Positions 1-9,900 of a stretch of 64,000 nucleotides of DNA are shown in pieces. Source of the DNA: Bacillus sp. NTK071 (lineage in GTDB: Bacteria > Bacillota > Bacilli > Bacillales > Guptibacillaceae). Positions within the stretch are counted from its first letter, which is position 1, and each line of letters starts with the position of its first letter. The position numbers and the translations under genes were made by a program. The notes under the pieces are model-generated. The model searched no databases and had not been told where the DNA came from. It worked only from the letters and a program-made list of their open reading frames with translations. Location: positions 62,001-126,000 of the forward strand of contig NZ_JAFKOI010000006.1 of NCBI RefSeq assembly GCF_017303315.1, written 5' to 3'.

Positions 1-264
1 TTTGAGTTCCCTGAAAACGAGAAGCCAGAAAACAACTTTGAATATTGGAAAACTGGAATCTTCCACTTCTGTATCCAGGACCCTGATATTGAGGGTATCG
101 TAAAGAAAATAAAGCAGCATGGTGGAAAGCAGCGCATGCCAATCCGTGAATACTATCCAGATGAAAAACCATTTAAAATGGTTTATGTAGAAGATCCATT
201 TGGTAACATTTTCGAGATTTATACGCATAGCTACGAATTAACTTATTCTGAAGGTGCTTATTAA
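1..264 (+). CDS. VOC-family (glyoxalase/bleomycin-resistance fold) protein, C-terminal part
   Basis: The gene enters from the left edge, so its start is outside the window. The visible 87 residues end with DPFGNIFEIYTHSYE, the terminal strand and metal-ligand region typical of vicinal oxygen chelate proteins (seen). These enzymes bind a divalent metal and act in lyase, dioxygenase or resistance reactions; the substrate cannot be told from this fragment. A Lys-rich helix (residues 33-44) precedes the last beta strands, as expected for a VOC half-domain. No clear terminator follows the stop. A sulfur-type riboswitch lies 166 bases downstream, but nothing shows that the two are linked. Confidence 0.8.
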   Translation, partial: FEFPENEKPENNFEYWKTGIFHFCIQDPDIEGIVKKIKQHGGKQRMPIREYYPDEKPFKMVYVEDPFGNIFEIYTHSYELTYSEGAY

Positions 265-430
265 GTTTTTCATGTGATTAGGCTCTTTTAGTATAAGCTC
301 ACATTGTTGATTTCTCGATTTTTGGCTCATTAACATGATGAATTAAATAATGAGAAAACTCAGTAAATTACATTGACAAGTTACCGATTCGGATTTATCA
401 TAAGCTTTAACAATTTAATCAAGTAATAAC

Positions 431-609
431 TTCTTATCCAGAGAGACGGAGGGACTGACCCTACGATGTCTCGGCAACCAGCGTTTAACGCCCGGTGCCA
501 ATTTCAGAGGAATGCTTTTGTTCCGAAGATGAGAAGGACGTTATACGAGGATATTTATGTATCGTGATAACGCCCCTTCTTGCTTCGTGAGAGCAGAAGG
601 GGCTTTTTT
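431..609 (+). promoter_or_regulatory. SAM-I (S-box) riboswitch with terminator
   Basis: The aptamer spans about 431-535. Its P1 stem is TTCTTATC (431-438) with GATGAGAA (528-535). It also carries the conserved AGAGACGGAGGGACTG segment, the CGGCAACC core and the CGGTGCCA strand. The expression platform ends in a hairpin with arms around 572-583 and 592-605, followed by a T-run. S-box riboswitches stop transcription of methionine, cysteine and sulfur genes when S-adenosylmethionine is abundant (known). The only coding sequence downstream is a broken SfnG-like remnant, so the switch appears orphaned. Confidence 0.93.
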
Positions 610-637
610 GTTCGATTATTTTGTTGGTAAAAGAAAA

Positions 638-665
638 GAGAAGAGGTGCTGCAACACCTCTTCTC
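638..665 (-). terminator. Hairpin resembling a minus-strand terminator
   Basis: An 11-bp perfect stem, GAGAAGAGGTG (638-648) with CACCTCTTCTC (655-665), has a 6-base loop. A T-rich tail is found only when read on the minus strand (CTTTTCTTTT), so it looks like a terminator for leftward transcription. No minus-strand gene now lies to its right, so it may be left over from a deleted gene. Confidence 0.45.
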
Positions 666-775
666 AGGGACAATTAATGATGTGACACGCGACAATGACG
701 GACACACCAGATCATTATAGTTACTTTATCATGATCTCTAAATGTCCGTCTACTTACGAAGGGAGACGGTTTCAT

Positions 776-913
776 ATGTCGAAGAATTTAGAATTTGCTT
801 ACTGGGTACCAAATGTGAGCGGAGGACTTGTTGTTTCAAAGCTTCCACAGAAAACGGATTGGACCTTTGAGGCTAACAAGCGTTACGCAAAAATAGCAGA
901 AGAATCGCTTTAG
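776..913 (+). pseudogene. SfnG-like FMN-dependent monooxygenase, N-terminal remnant
   Basis: The 45-residue reading frame begins at an ATG about 10 bases after GAAGGGAG. It contains FAYWVPNVSGGLVVS, which matches the first strand of LLM-class flavin monooxygenases of the dimethylsulfone monooxygenase (SfnG) type. Those enzymes are normally about 360 residues, with a TIM barrel that oxidises small sulfones to sulfinates using reduced FMN (known). Here a TAG follows residue 45 (AEESL), where the family continues with GFEYALTQ. The next bases in all three forward frames do not resume the homology, so the rest looks deleted rather than frameshifted. Its position behind an S-box riboswitch fits a former sulfur-scavenging gene. 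Translation of the short peptide is possible but a function is unlikely. Confidence 0.75.
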
Positions 914-1128
914 CGTAGCAGTAGATAACCTCCTTTTTCTTTTTCGTGCTATAAGAGTTAATTAAAACCCGCTATCTAGGTAAAATGACTAATCATTTCT
1001 TTTTAAGTTGTACATATGATAGAAGCAATACAGTTAATAATGAAGGAGACTATGGTTTTCTTCATTTTTTTATGTATATATAGCAGTTTCACACAGAAGA
1101 TGTAGGACATTTCAAAAAGGGTGTGGAA
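914..1128. other. Intergenic region before the beta-helix gene
   Basis: About 215 AT-rich bases show no convincing gene. A 17-codon frame begins at an ATG just after GAAGGAGACT, but the spacing is too tight and the peptide resembles nothing known. The stretch probably holds the promoter of the beta-helix gene; no clear -35/-10 pair was recognised. Confidence 0.4.
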
Positions 1129-3177
1129 ATGAGTATGCCAATAGAAGAGAGTGAGTTAGGGGTAACGGAACTTTTTGAGGAATGGGATGAGGTTATTAAA
1201 GGTTATCATTCGTCACTCGTATCTCTTATGGGTGAGGATGAAGAAACAGTGGACTTTCAAAAGAATAATAACCAAATTCTCCACGTTCCTAGAGATTATC
1301 CAACAATCGGAGATGCGGTGGATCAAGCATCAGCTGGAGACACAATTCTATTAGCAAATGGTACGTATCATGAGAGTGTTTCTATTCCTTCTACCAAACC
1401 ATCTCTTCGATTCATTGCGAACGGTAAGGATGTTATTTTAAATGGAAAAGGAAAGCTAGATACAGGATTTACGTTAATGGCAAATAACATAGAACTAAAC
1501 GGAATTCAGATCCGAGACTTTGTAGAAGCGGGAATTGAAGTGACGGGAGTATACGGAATTAAACTCATCCGAAATACGATTTATACCGTAACGAGGGGTC
1601 ATGGAATCCAGCTGAATGAGGGGACATTCTCTAATTTAATTTGGAAGAATAAAGTCTCTTACGCGAATAAGGACGGAATAAATCTTCAGTCCAAAAACGT
1701 TTGGGTTGTTGCTAATGAGTTTAGTCATAACGGACAAAATGGTATTCGGATTACTACGATAGGAAATCACATTGTTGGAAATGAGGTTCGAAGCAATAAA
1801 GAAAGCGGCGTACTAGAGGATGAAGGGTTTAACCTCGTTTATGATAATGAGATCGTTCGGAATGGGAAAGAAGGAATTAACTTACCAACAAAGCTTGGAG
1901 GTTCCTTGTCATTAAGCAATCAGGTCGATAAAAACAAAGGCAATGGATTGGTAGTTGAAACTCCTGGGAACTTAGTAATCGATAATCGGTTTGTAAGCAA
2001 CTCCTTCTCAGGTGTCCTTGTTGAGAGTATGCTTAATGTGATTGAGCTAAATAAACTTATAGAAAATAAGAACGGACTCGTAATGAAGGAGAAAGCGACT
2101 AGAAACTTCATCTTCCGAAACTTATTTAGAAGTAATAAAGATAGTGATCTAGTGGTTACGAATACAAACAATACAATCTTTCAGAATCCTCATGTAAAAA
2201 ACTGTTCTTCTTACGATGAGAATGTAATTGTTGTTCCGAAAGACTTTCCTACAATCTCTGAAGCTGTGAATAAGGCTTCTTCTGGAGATACTATCCTAGT
2301 CAATAATGGCAACTATCAGGAAGAAGTTACAGTTCCCATTTCTAAATCTGGCATCCGCTTTATTGCCAATGGTAATAAAGTGATTCTAGATGGAAAGGGG
2401 AAGCTGAATACTGCTTTTGAACTTTCAGCGAATATCTTACTTATACAGGGATTTATCATTCGAAATTATGTTCAAACAGGTATATCTGTAAAAGGCATAG
2501 GTATATCAATGGTTGAAAACACGATAAGGAATATTGCAGCTGGAAACGGAATTGAATTATCATTAGCATTCTCAACCTTAATGTGGAAAAATAAAATCAT
2601 CGACGCACGTGAAGATGGTATCAGAATAACGGCAATGAACAACTGGATTATAGACAACGAAATATTTTCTAACGGTGGAAATGGAATTCATTTTATAGGA
2701 AACACAACTGTAGGAAGTACCGTTACAAGAAATCGAATAAAATCGAATGCCATTAATGGGATTGCGGACAATGCTGGTTTTAACTTTATTTACAACAATG
2801 AAATGAGTCAAAATGGGAGTAACGGAATGTTTGAAATATCTGGGCTTGGCTCTGGAGCTATTATTGACAATCGAATATTATCCAACACTAGGGGAGTAAG
2901 GTTAGATAGTGTAGGGAATTATGTCGCCAGTAATAAAATACAATTCCATTCCCAAGGTGGCATACTTGTTCATACTGAATTCAATAACGTGGAGGATAAT
3001 AAAATCTTAATCAACCAACAAGACGGTATTTACTTAACAGATCAAGCAAGTAACAATCTTCTACTCAGAAATGAACTGTTACGAAATACTCCTTACGACA
3101 TAAAAGCAGACAATACGGATAATGATTTTATCCTAAATGCTTGTTTTAAAAGTCATCCACCAGATCTTTGCAAGTGA
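1129..3177 (+). CDS. Right-handed parallel beta-helix protein with two tandem copies
   Basis: The 682-residue protein consists of an acidic 48-residue head and two long repeats, at about residues 50-360 and 365-682. Each repeat opens with the same block (VPRDYPTIGDAV in the first, VPKDFPTISEAV in the second), then GDTIL, then RFIANG and a GKGKL segment. Many short N-x-I, G-N and NGI turns follow, typical of PbH1/NosD-like solenoids. No signal peptide or membrane segment is visible, so it is probably cytosolic or packaged in the spore rather than secreted (inference). The ATG at 1129 is 8 bases after AAAAGG; a GTG at 1123 is too close to that site. Related folds bind carbohydrate or act as polysaccharide lyases, but no catalytic residues were identified and its function is unknown. 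Confidence 0.8.
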   Translation: MSMPIEESELGVTELFEEWDEVIKGYHSSLVSLMGEDEETVDFQKNNNQILHVPRDYPTIGDAVDQASAGDTILLANGTYHESVSIPSTKPSLRFIANGKDVILNGKGKLDTGFTLMANNIELNGIQIRDFVEAGIEVTGVYGIKLIRNTIYTVTRGHGIQLNEGTFSNLIWKNKVSYANKDGINLQSKNVWVVANEFSHNGQNGIRITTIGNHIVGNEVRSNKESGVLEDEGFNLVYDNEIVRNGKEGINLPTKLGGSLSLSNQVDKNKGNGLVVETPGNLVIDNRFVSNSFSGVLVESMLNVIELNKLIENKNGLVMKEKATRNFIFRNLFRSNKDSDLVVTNTNNTIFQNPHVKNCSSYDENVIVVPKDFPTISEAVNKASSGDTILVNNGNYQEEVTVPISKSGIRFIANGNKVILDGKGKLNTAFELSANILLIQGFIIRNYVQTGISVKGIGISMVENTIRNIAAGNGIELSLAFSTLMWKNKIIDAREDGIRITAMNNWIIDNEIFSNGGNGIHFIGNTTVGSTVTRNRIKSNAINGIADNAGFNFIYNNEMSQNGSNGMFEISGLGSGAIIDNRILSNTRGVRLDSVGNYVASNKIQFHSQGGILVHTEFNNVEDNKILINQQDGIYLTDQASNNLLLRNELLRNTPYDIKADNTDNDFILNACFKSHPPDLCK

Positions 3178-3197
3178 GCGTATAATCAAAGAAAAAA

Positions 3198-3225
3198 GCA
3201 TGAAGACGATCTTCATGCTTTCTTT
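3198..3225. terminator. Bidirectional terminator, beta-helix gene / metalloprotease
   Basis: GCATGAAGA (3198-3206) pairs with TCTTCATGC (3210-3218). T-rich tracts flank both sides, so it can serve the convergent genes on either strand. Confidence 0.85.
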
Positions 3226-3238
3226 CATTTACAAGGAA

Positions 3239-4900
3239 TTATTCAGTGATACCTACAGAATCAAGTCCACCTGTAGCGGCTTTCACTTCTGAACTGCCTT
3301 CACCATAAAGGTCAACAGCGGATTGAATGAGCGCTTGACGAGCATCACTAAAGTCTGATGTTGGCGTTAAATAGTGTGTTAATGCACGGTAGTAGATTTT
3401 CCCGAGCTTCTCACGCCCAATATCCTGAGCTGTTAGATAAGCGGCATGATTAATAATCGACGAGTTAATATGAACGCCACCGTTATCTAAATCACCCGGC
3501 AAGTCATAGAATTCGTCCATATGGGAAGGGTACATTCCTTCACCATTGCCATATGGCGCATATTTAGATCCCACAGGATATTTACTAGGATTACTTAAGC
3601 TTCTTAATGATGTTCTGCCACTTGCAACAGCCTCAGGAGCCATAATATCTTCTCCCATTTCCCAATCCGAGTCATCGATTAATGCACCGAAAATATCTGA
3701 GAAGGCTTCATTTAGAGCACCAGATTGGAATCGATAGATGAGACCTGCTGAATTAGACGTCACTCCGTGCGTCATTTCATGTGCAGCCACATCTAATCCA
3801 GCTGATAGTGGGATAAAGAAGTCTCCATCACCATCACCATAAACCATATACGTACCGTTCCAGAAAGCGTTGTTATAGTTATTGCCGAAGTGCACGACTG
3901 ATTGAATTGGCATACCGTTATCATCAAGAGAATTCCGGCCATGCTCGTTTAAATAATAGTCATACACCTGTTCTGAATTATAATGTGCATCAACGGCAGG
4001 TCGATCGTAATCTGATTTAAATGATGCACTTCTGTTTGAGAATAACTCAATCTCATTATTCTCATTCGAGTAGTCGTAGGTTAGAATTCCTTCTAAGCCC
4101 TCATGACTGAAATCAGCTAATTGAAAAGTCGTTCCTTCTTTCTCAGCTTTGCTTTTAGTGATATGAAGCAGACGATGATCACCTAATACACCAGTACCTG
4201 AGCCGTTTTGTGTTTTGAATTGGTTAGCGTCCATAATCGCATTGTGCTTATCAATAACGTTCCCTGTCTGTGCGTCTACGAATACGAACCAGTTACCAGG
4301 CTCATTTCCTAGAAAATTAACATTCACTTTATAAGCTAGATGATTTTCTCCTTCAAACGGATAAATGACAAGCTTAGAAGTGGGAAGTTGATCTAACTTG
4401 TTTGGAGCATTTACAGAAGATTTTGCTGCTTCGAGAGCTTTTTCTGATGTAACGGCTGGGGTGGTATCTAGGTCGCTTTCTTCTAATTGAATATTGTAAG
4501 CCCCATTTACGACTTCTATTTCAGTGTTCGCATTGTAATGAACAATAACTTCTGCGCCTTCAACGGGTACATTGTTTTTTGTCTGATTGAAACGAACGTG
4601 GGTCATTCCGAGCTCATCTTTAACGGATTTGTCTACTTTAAGTTCAGCTTTCGGCTTCTTAATTTTAACTTTATCTTTATTCTCTTCAAGATAGTTAAGT
4701 GCATCATTAGAAGTAGCGGACTGACGTTTTGCATGCTTTTCCTTTACGAATAATGGCACGTTAGCTTTTTCGTTCCATTCCTTATCAACGTGCTTTGCTA
4801 TTTGATGATCTGGCTGAACGGCTAGTACATTGTTATATGGCAGTGAAGCAGAAAGTAGTGCGGTTGTTACAACAAGTGGTGCAATAATTCTTCTTTTCAA
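3239..4900 (-). CDS. Secreted neutral metalloprotease (bacillolysin, M4 thermolysin family)
   Basis: This 553-residue pre-pro-enzyme hydrolyses proteins outside the cell with a Zn active site. Residues 1-27 form a signal peptide (KRR, then a hydrophobic core ending in VLA). An FTP/PepSY-type propeptide follows to about residue 220. The mature enzyme carries HEMTH near residue 375 and GALNEAFSD about 22 residues later, supplying the two zinc histidines, the catalytic Glu and the third zinc ligand. GGVHINSSI near 476 holds the transition-state histidine. The length is normal for the family. The start is TTG (4898-4900), 6-7 bases after GGAGGG, with no better ATG nearby. The gene stands alone, convergent with the beta-helix gene. 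Confidence 0.95.
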   Translation of the reverse strand: MKRRIIAPLVVTTALLSASLPYNNVLAVQPDHQIAKHVDKEWNEKANVPLFVKEKHAKRQSATSNDALNYLEENKDKVKIKKPKAELKVDKSVKDELGMTHVRFNQTKNNVPVEGAEVIVHYNANTEIEVVNGAYNIQLEESDLDTTPAVTSEKALEAAKSSVNAPNKLDQLPTSKLVIYPFEGENHLAYKVNVNFLGNEPGNWFVFVDAQTGNVIDKHNAIMDANQFKTQNGSGTGVLGDHRLLHITKSKAEKEGTTFQLADFSHEGLEGILTYDYSNENNEIELFSNRSASFKSDYDRPAVDAHYNSEQVYDYYLNEHGRNSLDDNGMPIQSVVHFGNNYNNAFWNGTYMVYGDGDGDFFIPLSAGLDVAAHEMTHGVTSNSAGLIYRFQSGALNEAFSDIFGALIDDSDWEMGEDIMAPEAVASGRTSLRSLSNPSKYPVGSKYAPYGNGEGMYPSHMDEFYDLPGDLDNGGVHINSSIINHAAYLTAQDIGREKLGKIYYRALTHYLTPTSDFSDARQALIQSAVDLYGEGSSEVKAATGGLDSVGITE

Positions 4901-5296
4901 ATAAAACCCTCCTAAATGTAATCTATTTACAATTATAGAGAGGATAAAGTCTTAGTTCATGAGTATTTGTAATTATCTTAAAATATGGAATAATGGAAAA
5001 ATAAGGTCTAAAGTACTGGGTAAAGGAAGGGGTTGAATTTCTAAAAACATGTTTAGACATTCAGATTACTATGGAGACTAGGCTTAAACCTATCAGCCTA
5101 GTACCTTTACCTTGTAGCTACTCGTAAAAGAAAATGTCCTGATATGCGTGAGCACCTCTTCAGAATCCTGAAGAGGTATTTATATGTTGTAATTACTGTT
5201 TCATGAGGCTTTCTATGCTAAACTTTGATAAGGTGCGTCACTATGAAATTACTACTACGATTACTAATCGATAGTTTAGGTGGGATAAATAACAAC
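4901..5296. other. Intergenic region with two hairpins
   Basis: About 400 bases lie between the divergent protease and epimerase genes. Two inverted repeats are visible: ACTAGGCT (5077-5084) with AGCCTAGT (5095-5102), and ACCTCTTCAG (5154-5163) with CTGAAGAGGT (5168-5177). The second is followed by a weakly T-rich stretch. No coding sequence or known RNA family was recognised. Confidence 0.45.
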
Positions 5297-6340
5297 ATGA
5301 ATATACTTCTAACTGGTGCGACAGGTTTTGTAGGAAAGCAATTGACGATTAGGTTATTAAGTGAAGGACATACGGTCTATGCTCTCGCACGCAATGAGCG
5401 AAAAGCTGATCATCTAATCGAATCTTTGTCAGCCGAACTACAAAGTAAATTATTCATTATTGAAGGTAATATTATGATGGATTATGCTGGAGTATCAAAT
5501 GAAAATATAGCTGGATTAAAAGGCACGATAGATACGGTATATCATATCGCTGCTTATCTATCGTTTGATGATAATGAAAAGGAAAAAACTTTTGATATAA
5601 ATGTGAATGGAACACGAAATATATTAGAATTCTCCAAGGACATTCAAGCGAAGAACTTCTATCATGTTAGTACAGCGTACACATTGGGTGATCAGATGTA
5701 TGCTAGTGAAACTCTTCATTCTGTTGATAATGGTTTCGTTAATTATTATGAACAAAGCAAATGTCAGGCAGAACATCTTGTATTTGAGTATGAAGATCAT
5801 TTCAATGTCTCGATCTTCAGGCCTTCTATTATAATTGGCGACTCAAAAACAGGGGAAGCCGAAACAACTTTTGCTTTATATGGTGTTATTAGAAGCTTTG
5901 AGATCATGAAGAAGAGAATGAAGCGGAAAAAGGAAATGCCTTCTACTAGGGTTAAATTCTTATGTGCCCAAGATACAGCACAAAATCTAGTTCCGGTCGA
6001 TTATGTTGTAGATGTATTAGTAGCTGGTCTGGAGAATTCTAAGAACAAGGAAATCTATCATATTACGAATTCTCAACCACCAACAAATCAACTCGTTTTT
6101 GAGACTATAAAATCAGAGCTTGATTTCAATCAGGTGGAACTGGTGTCTACTAATTATGATGGAGAACTAACAGAGCAAGAAATGAAATTCAATGAACCAA
6201 TGAAGGTTTTCCATCAATACCTTGATAAAACCTTAATATTTGATGATACCAATACTAGAAAGCTATTAACTGAAAGCAATGTCAAAGCACTAGATCTAAA
6301 CGAAGATGTACTGAGAACGATCATTGCTGGGAGTAGATAA
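5297..6340 (+). CDS. NAD(P)-dependent epimerase/reductase (extended SDR, male-sterility/thioester-reductase type)
   Basis: The 347-residue protein opens with MNILLTGATGFVGKQ, so the TGxxGxxG dinucleotide-binding motif sits at residues 6-12. The extended-SDR catalytic pair is seen as YYEQSK near residue 153, and STAY upstream supplies the catalytic Ser/Thr. Such enzymes reduce or epimerise acyl or sugar substrates using NAD(P)H (known); the substrate here is not clear. The ATG at 5297 gives the usual family N-terminus. An in-frame ATG at 5243 after AAGGTG would add 18 residues and cannot be excluded. It stands next to the type VII secretion operon but on the opposite strand. It is not the short SDR (YueD) found downstream of that operon in B. 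subtilis. Confidence 0.8.
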   Translation: MNILLTGATGFVGKQLTIRLLSEGHTVYALARNERKADHLIESLSAELQSKLFIIEGNIMMDYAGVSNENIAGLKGTIDTVYHIAAYLSFDDNEKEKTFDINVNGTRNILEFSKDIQAKNFYHVSTAYTLGDQMYASETLHSVDNGFVNYYEQSKCQAEHLVFEYEDHFNVSIFRPSIIIGDSKTGEAETTFALYGVIRSFEIMKKRMKRKKEMPSTRVKFLCAQDTAQNLVPVDYVVDVLVAGLENSKNKEIYHITNSQPPTNQLVFETIKSELDFNQVELVSTNYDGELTEQEMKFNEPMKVFHQYLDKTLIFDDTNTRKLLTESNVKALDLNEDVLRTIIAGSR

Positions 6341-6400
6341 TAGTGCCTGTCACCACCCGGTATATGTTAGATTATGTCGAATGTCTTATGAATTTACGAT

Positions 6401-6431
6401 AAAAGCCACGGACCCTTGGTCCGTGGCTTTT
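6401..6431. terminator. Bidirectional terminator, epimerase gene / essA
   Basis: AAAAGCCACGGACC (6401-6414) pairs perfectly with GGTCCGTGGCTTTT (6418-6431). The A-run and T-run at its ends let it serve both convergent transcripts, including the whole secretion operon. Confidence 0.9.
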
Positions 6432-6448
6432 ATATGATTTGTATCTTT

Positions 6449-6925
6449 TTATTTAGTTGTTGAAGTAAATCGATTATAAATGATCAATACAATGACAAGT
6501 ACTAGAAGAAATACACCAATCAATACGCCAATCAGTAATTGAAATGAAGAAGAGGTTGTTTCTGCCTCTGTTACTTTAGATTGGAATGCGGCTGCCTCAG
6601 TGTTTGAGAAAAGCTTTAGGTTTTCTGCTTTATCTTTAATCGTACTGTTTTCTGTACTCATTGAGAGAAACAATTGACTGATAGTAGACTCAGGAGTGAA
6701 TGTTTTCTCTCCGTTAAATAAAATGGTTTTTTGATCTTCCGTAATCTCTCCCATTTCTTTCGTGTTTGAAGAGTCGTGAATGAAGTCATTATTTTTCTTG
6801 AACTTGTTCTTCTGGTATTCATTTGGTAGTAACTCGTTAATGTCTGTGTTTGCTTCCACTGCAAGAGGAGCAAGGTAGAAGCAGAGCAAAACCAGGGTGA
6901 TGAGGCTGATGAGCTTATGCTTCAT
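6449..6925 (-). CDS. essA: Type VII secretion membrane protein EssA (YueC)
   Basis: This 158-residue protein is the last gene of the Ess/Yuk operon. It has an N-terminal hydrophobic segment that may be cleaved (about residues 5-25). A polar, Asn/Lys-rich middle follows, with a single transmembrane helix near the C-terminus (about residues 128-150) and a short basic tail. That matches EssA, an essential membrane component of the Firmicutes type VII machine (known). The ATG at 6925 lies 9 bases after AGAGG; the ATG at 6934 directly abuts that site, so 6925 is preferred. The gene overlaps esaA by 11 bases, which suggests translational coupling. A bidirectional terminator follows. Confidence 0.85.
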   Translation of the reverse strand: MKHKLISLITLVLLCFYLAPLAVEANTDINELLPNEYQKNKFKKNNDFIHDSSNTKEMGEITEDQKTILFNGEKTFTPESTISQLFLSMSTENSTIKDKAENLKLFSNTEAAAFQSKVTEAETTSSSFQLLIGVLIGVFLLVLVIVLIIYNRFTSTTK

Positions 6926-9900
6926 GAGCCTCATCCTCTTTGATTTGCGTCAATGATGATCGTTTGCTTAACGCATATTGAAGTATAATCAGGACGATTA
7001 ACACGGCGGTTAGAATCATTGCGCCCTCTGTAAAGAGCGTTTGCGTGCTGTTTTGAATCGACATATATACTCTCGACATGGGATCAGTAAAGCTAAAGTT
7101 TGGTGTTGATAGGGCTAGTAGTGGTGTCACAAATAGGGCGACAAGGCCAACTGTAACAAACCATCCTATTAAATGATGTCCCATGAAGGCAACTCGTATT
7201 AAGCCTGAACAACTTAGTAATAGTAAAATAGTGAAAATTGTCCATTCTAGCGAGCGATCATTTCCTAATGGATAGATTGATAAGCTATATAAGCTTATAA
7301 CGAGACCTACGATACTCGTAAGCATTAAGAAAAGAATGGTTTGTAACCACCATGGTCCGTGTTGGAAATAGTAGCTTGCATAACCAATTAACAAGCTGCT
7401 TAAGAGAATAACGAACAAGATCACAACCGGTGGAAGATTGGTGTCTTTCTTATCTGTGAACACGCTACCCGTCACGTCGATAGGAGTAGCAAGGAAATCA
7501 TAGACGTAATCATTTGATTGTCCATCTACGAATGCATTGCCCATCACATTGAACACATCATCACGAATCATAAGTGTCGATGCTACGTTGTTATCCCACT
7601 TATTGTTAAGCGTGTTCGCATCGGTTTGCACTTCTGCTACTCGAGATTGGAGTTCATCTGTATACGTTAGAATTTCTGACTGACTATTTTCTACAGAATC
7701 CATCCAATCATACAGGGAACTCATTTGGCTTTTGATTTGGTCATGATTACTAATGATTTGTGTCCCACCCTGTGTTGTTTCATCAGGTGACTGTTGCTCT
7801 GATTGTTGCATTTGAGTAAGGACATTGCCTGCTTCTTCTTCAATTCCATTCAAGCTTTCTACTAGCTTCGCTTGTTGTGTGTCCAAGACATTCTTATAGT
7901 CAGCGAGAAATACAGTGAAATCATCTTGTAAGGTGGTAAGGGCGTCGCTCGTTTTCGGTACCTGTGTACCAACAGCATCCCACTGACCTTTTTCTTCACT
8001 TGTAAGCTCTAACATGCTATTCACTTCTTCGCGAAGATCGTTGTCTTGAAGAACGGTTTCTTTCACATCATTTTTGGAAAGCATGCCATTCAGCGTTGCT
8101 TCGTAACGATCAAGATAAGCGTAGTACTGTAGAACATCTGTTAAGTTAGCACCTTTGATCGGACGCTGGAAATAGATTGACAGATTATTTTTTCTTGCTT
8201 GAGATAAGGCAGGTGATGCTAAAATCGCATTTTCCTTCTCATTAATACCTGACGAGATACGATAAATCTTATCAGATACCATCACTAGTAAATCTTTTAG
8301 TTCAGTGTTTGAATCTTTTAGAACATCTACCTGTTCACTTAGTGTCTCTTTCTGAGTCGTGAGCTTATCATTTTCTTTTGTTAGCTCATCGACTTTCTTA
8401 GTGAGTTCACCAATTTGTTCAAGTAGGCTTTTATTTTCTTCTGTTAGCGTCTCAACTAGCTTCTTAAGTTCTTCTAGTTCACCGTCAAGTGGATTGTCGC
8501 CACCTTCTTTTGCTAGAAGCTGTTTTTCTGTTTGTTCAATTCGATCTTTAAGCATTACTAAATTTGTAGAAGCCTTTTCAAGATCTTCAACTTTTGGTTC
8601 TTCAAGGGCAATTAACGTTTCTTGTAATGCCAAAATCTCTTGTGCAATGGCTAACAACTCATTGCGCTCCGCACTTAAATCCACTGGAGTAGGTCCTTTT
8701 TGATTTTCATCTTCTTCTATTACAGGTGGTTCTTCATCCTGTAAGCTTTTTAGAAGCTGATTCAAATCTTTAATCGGATCCTCTTCTTCAATTGGATCTT
8801 CAGGGTTTTCAGGTTCTTCTGGATCCTCGGGAACCTCAGGAAGTTCAGGATCATCAGGGATAACGATATCGTCCCCATCTCCCAATTTGTTACTTAGCGT
8901 TGCGATTTCACCTTCGAGATCATTCAGAACCATTGAGTCTTTTAGCTGTTGGTAATAGTTTATGATCCGATTCTGTAAGGTATAGAAATCGTCAATTTGG
9001 CGCTCTGCCTGGTTATAACGTAGTTCTTTAAGTCCTGAAAACATTTGTTGCTGTTCAAGCAATTGATTTTCCATTTGAGACATGTTTTGAAGTACGCTCT
9101 CAGACTTACCTTCAAATAACTCTTTATTGTTCATAAACATGGGCTGAGGCATTTCAGTAGCTTGTGAAATTGAATTCACTGAATCAGCTTGAACTTGTTC
9201 GAGTACTTCTTGTTGTTTCTGTTGATACTCGCGATAATCATTTGTAGAGGTTACAAAGTTAGCGAGGTTTTCTTGGAAACCTTCCATTGTATCAGCTTGA
9301 TCTGCTGCACGCTCCTCAGCACTTTCTGAAGAGGATTGAAGAGTAGCGAGCATGGAAACTTGTTGCTCCATTTGATCGGCAAGGTCTTTAGAACTTGGCG
9401 TATAGAAAGAGAGCATCGTCTGCTGGAATGCTTTCTCTTTCTCTACGATTTGATCAAATTCTTCCTGGATGTTTGCAAGATCATTTGAAACATAGTTCCA
9501 ATAAAGAGAAGACATTTTTGTATTGACTCGGTTCGTCGCTTGCTCGATTTCGAGCAATACTTTCTCTTTATTGATGGCATTTAGCTGGTTCTGAACAGTA
9601 AATTCTAGCTTTGTTTGTTCAGGTTGATTTTCATCATACGTCAATATTTTCTTTGAGAATGTAGATGGAATATAGACGATCGCATCATACTTCTGGTTGT
9701 TTAATCCCTTTTCTCCTGCACTGCGTCCAACGACTTCCCAGTTGTAGTTGGAATTAGATTTAAGTATAGAAGGGACGTCGTTTCCAAATTTAACTGATTC
9801 TTCGTCTTCTTCTGTCCCTATATCCTCGTTAATAACTGCGATTGTTTTCGTGGCGCTTTCCTTCTTTTTCATTGGATTTTCTCCAATTGAAGTGAAGTAG

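Noticed and set aside
1042-1095. 17-codon frame after GAAGGAGACT
   Set aside because: Spacing to the ATG is too short and the peptide is probably chance.
5225-5296. Longer N-terminus for the epimerase gene
   Set aside because: The added residues precede the usual MNILLTGATG start; kept only as an alternative.
8359-8703. 114-codon Ser-rich frame opposite esaA
   Set aside because: It is a mirror of the coiled-coil codons of esaA on the other strand and has no ribosome-binding site.
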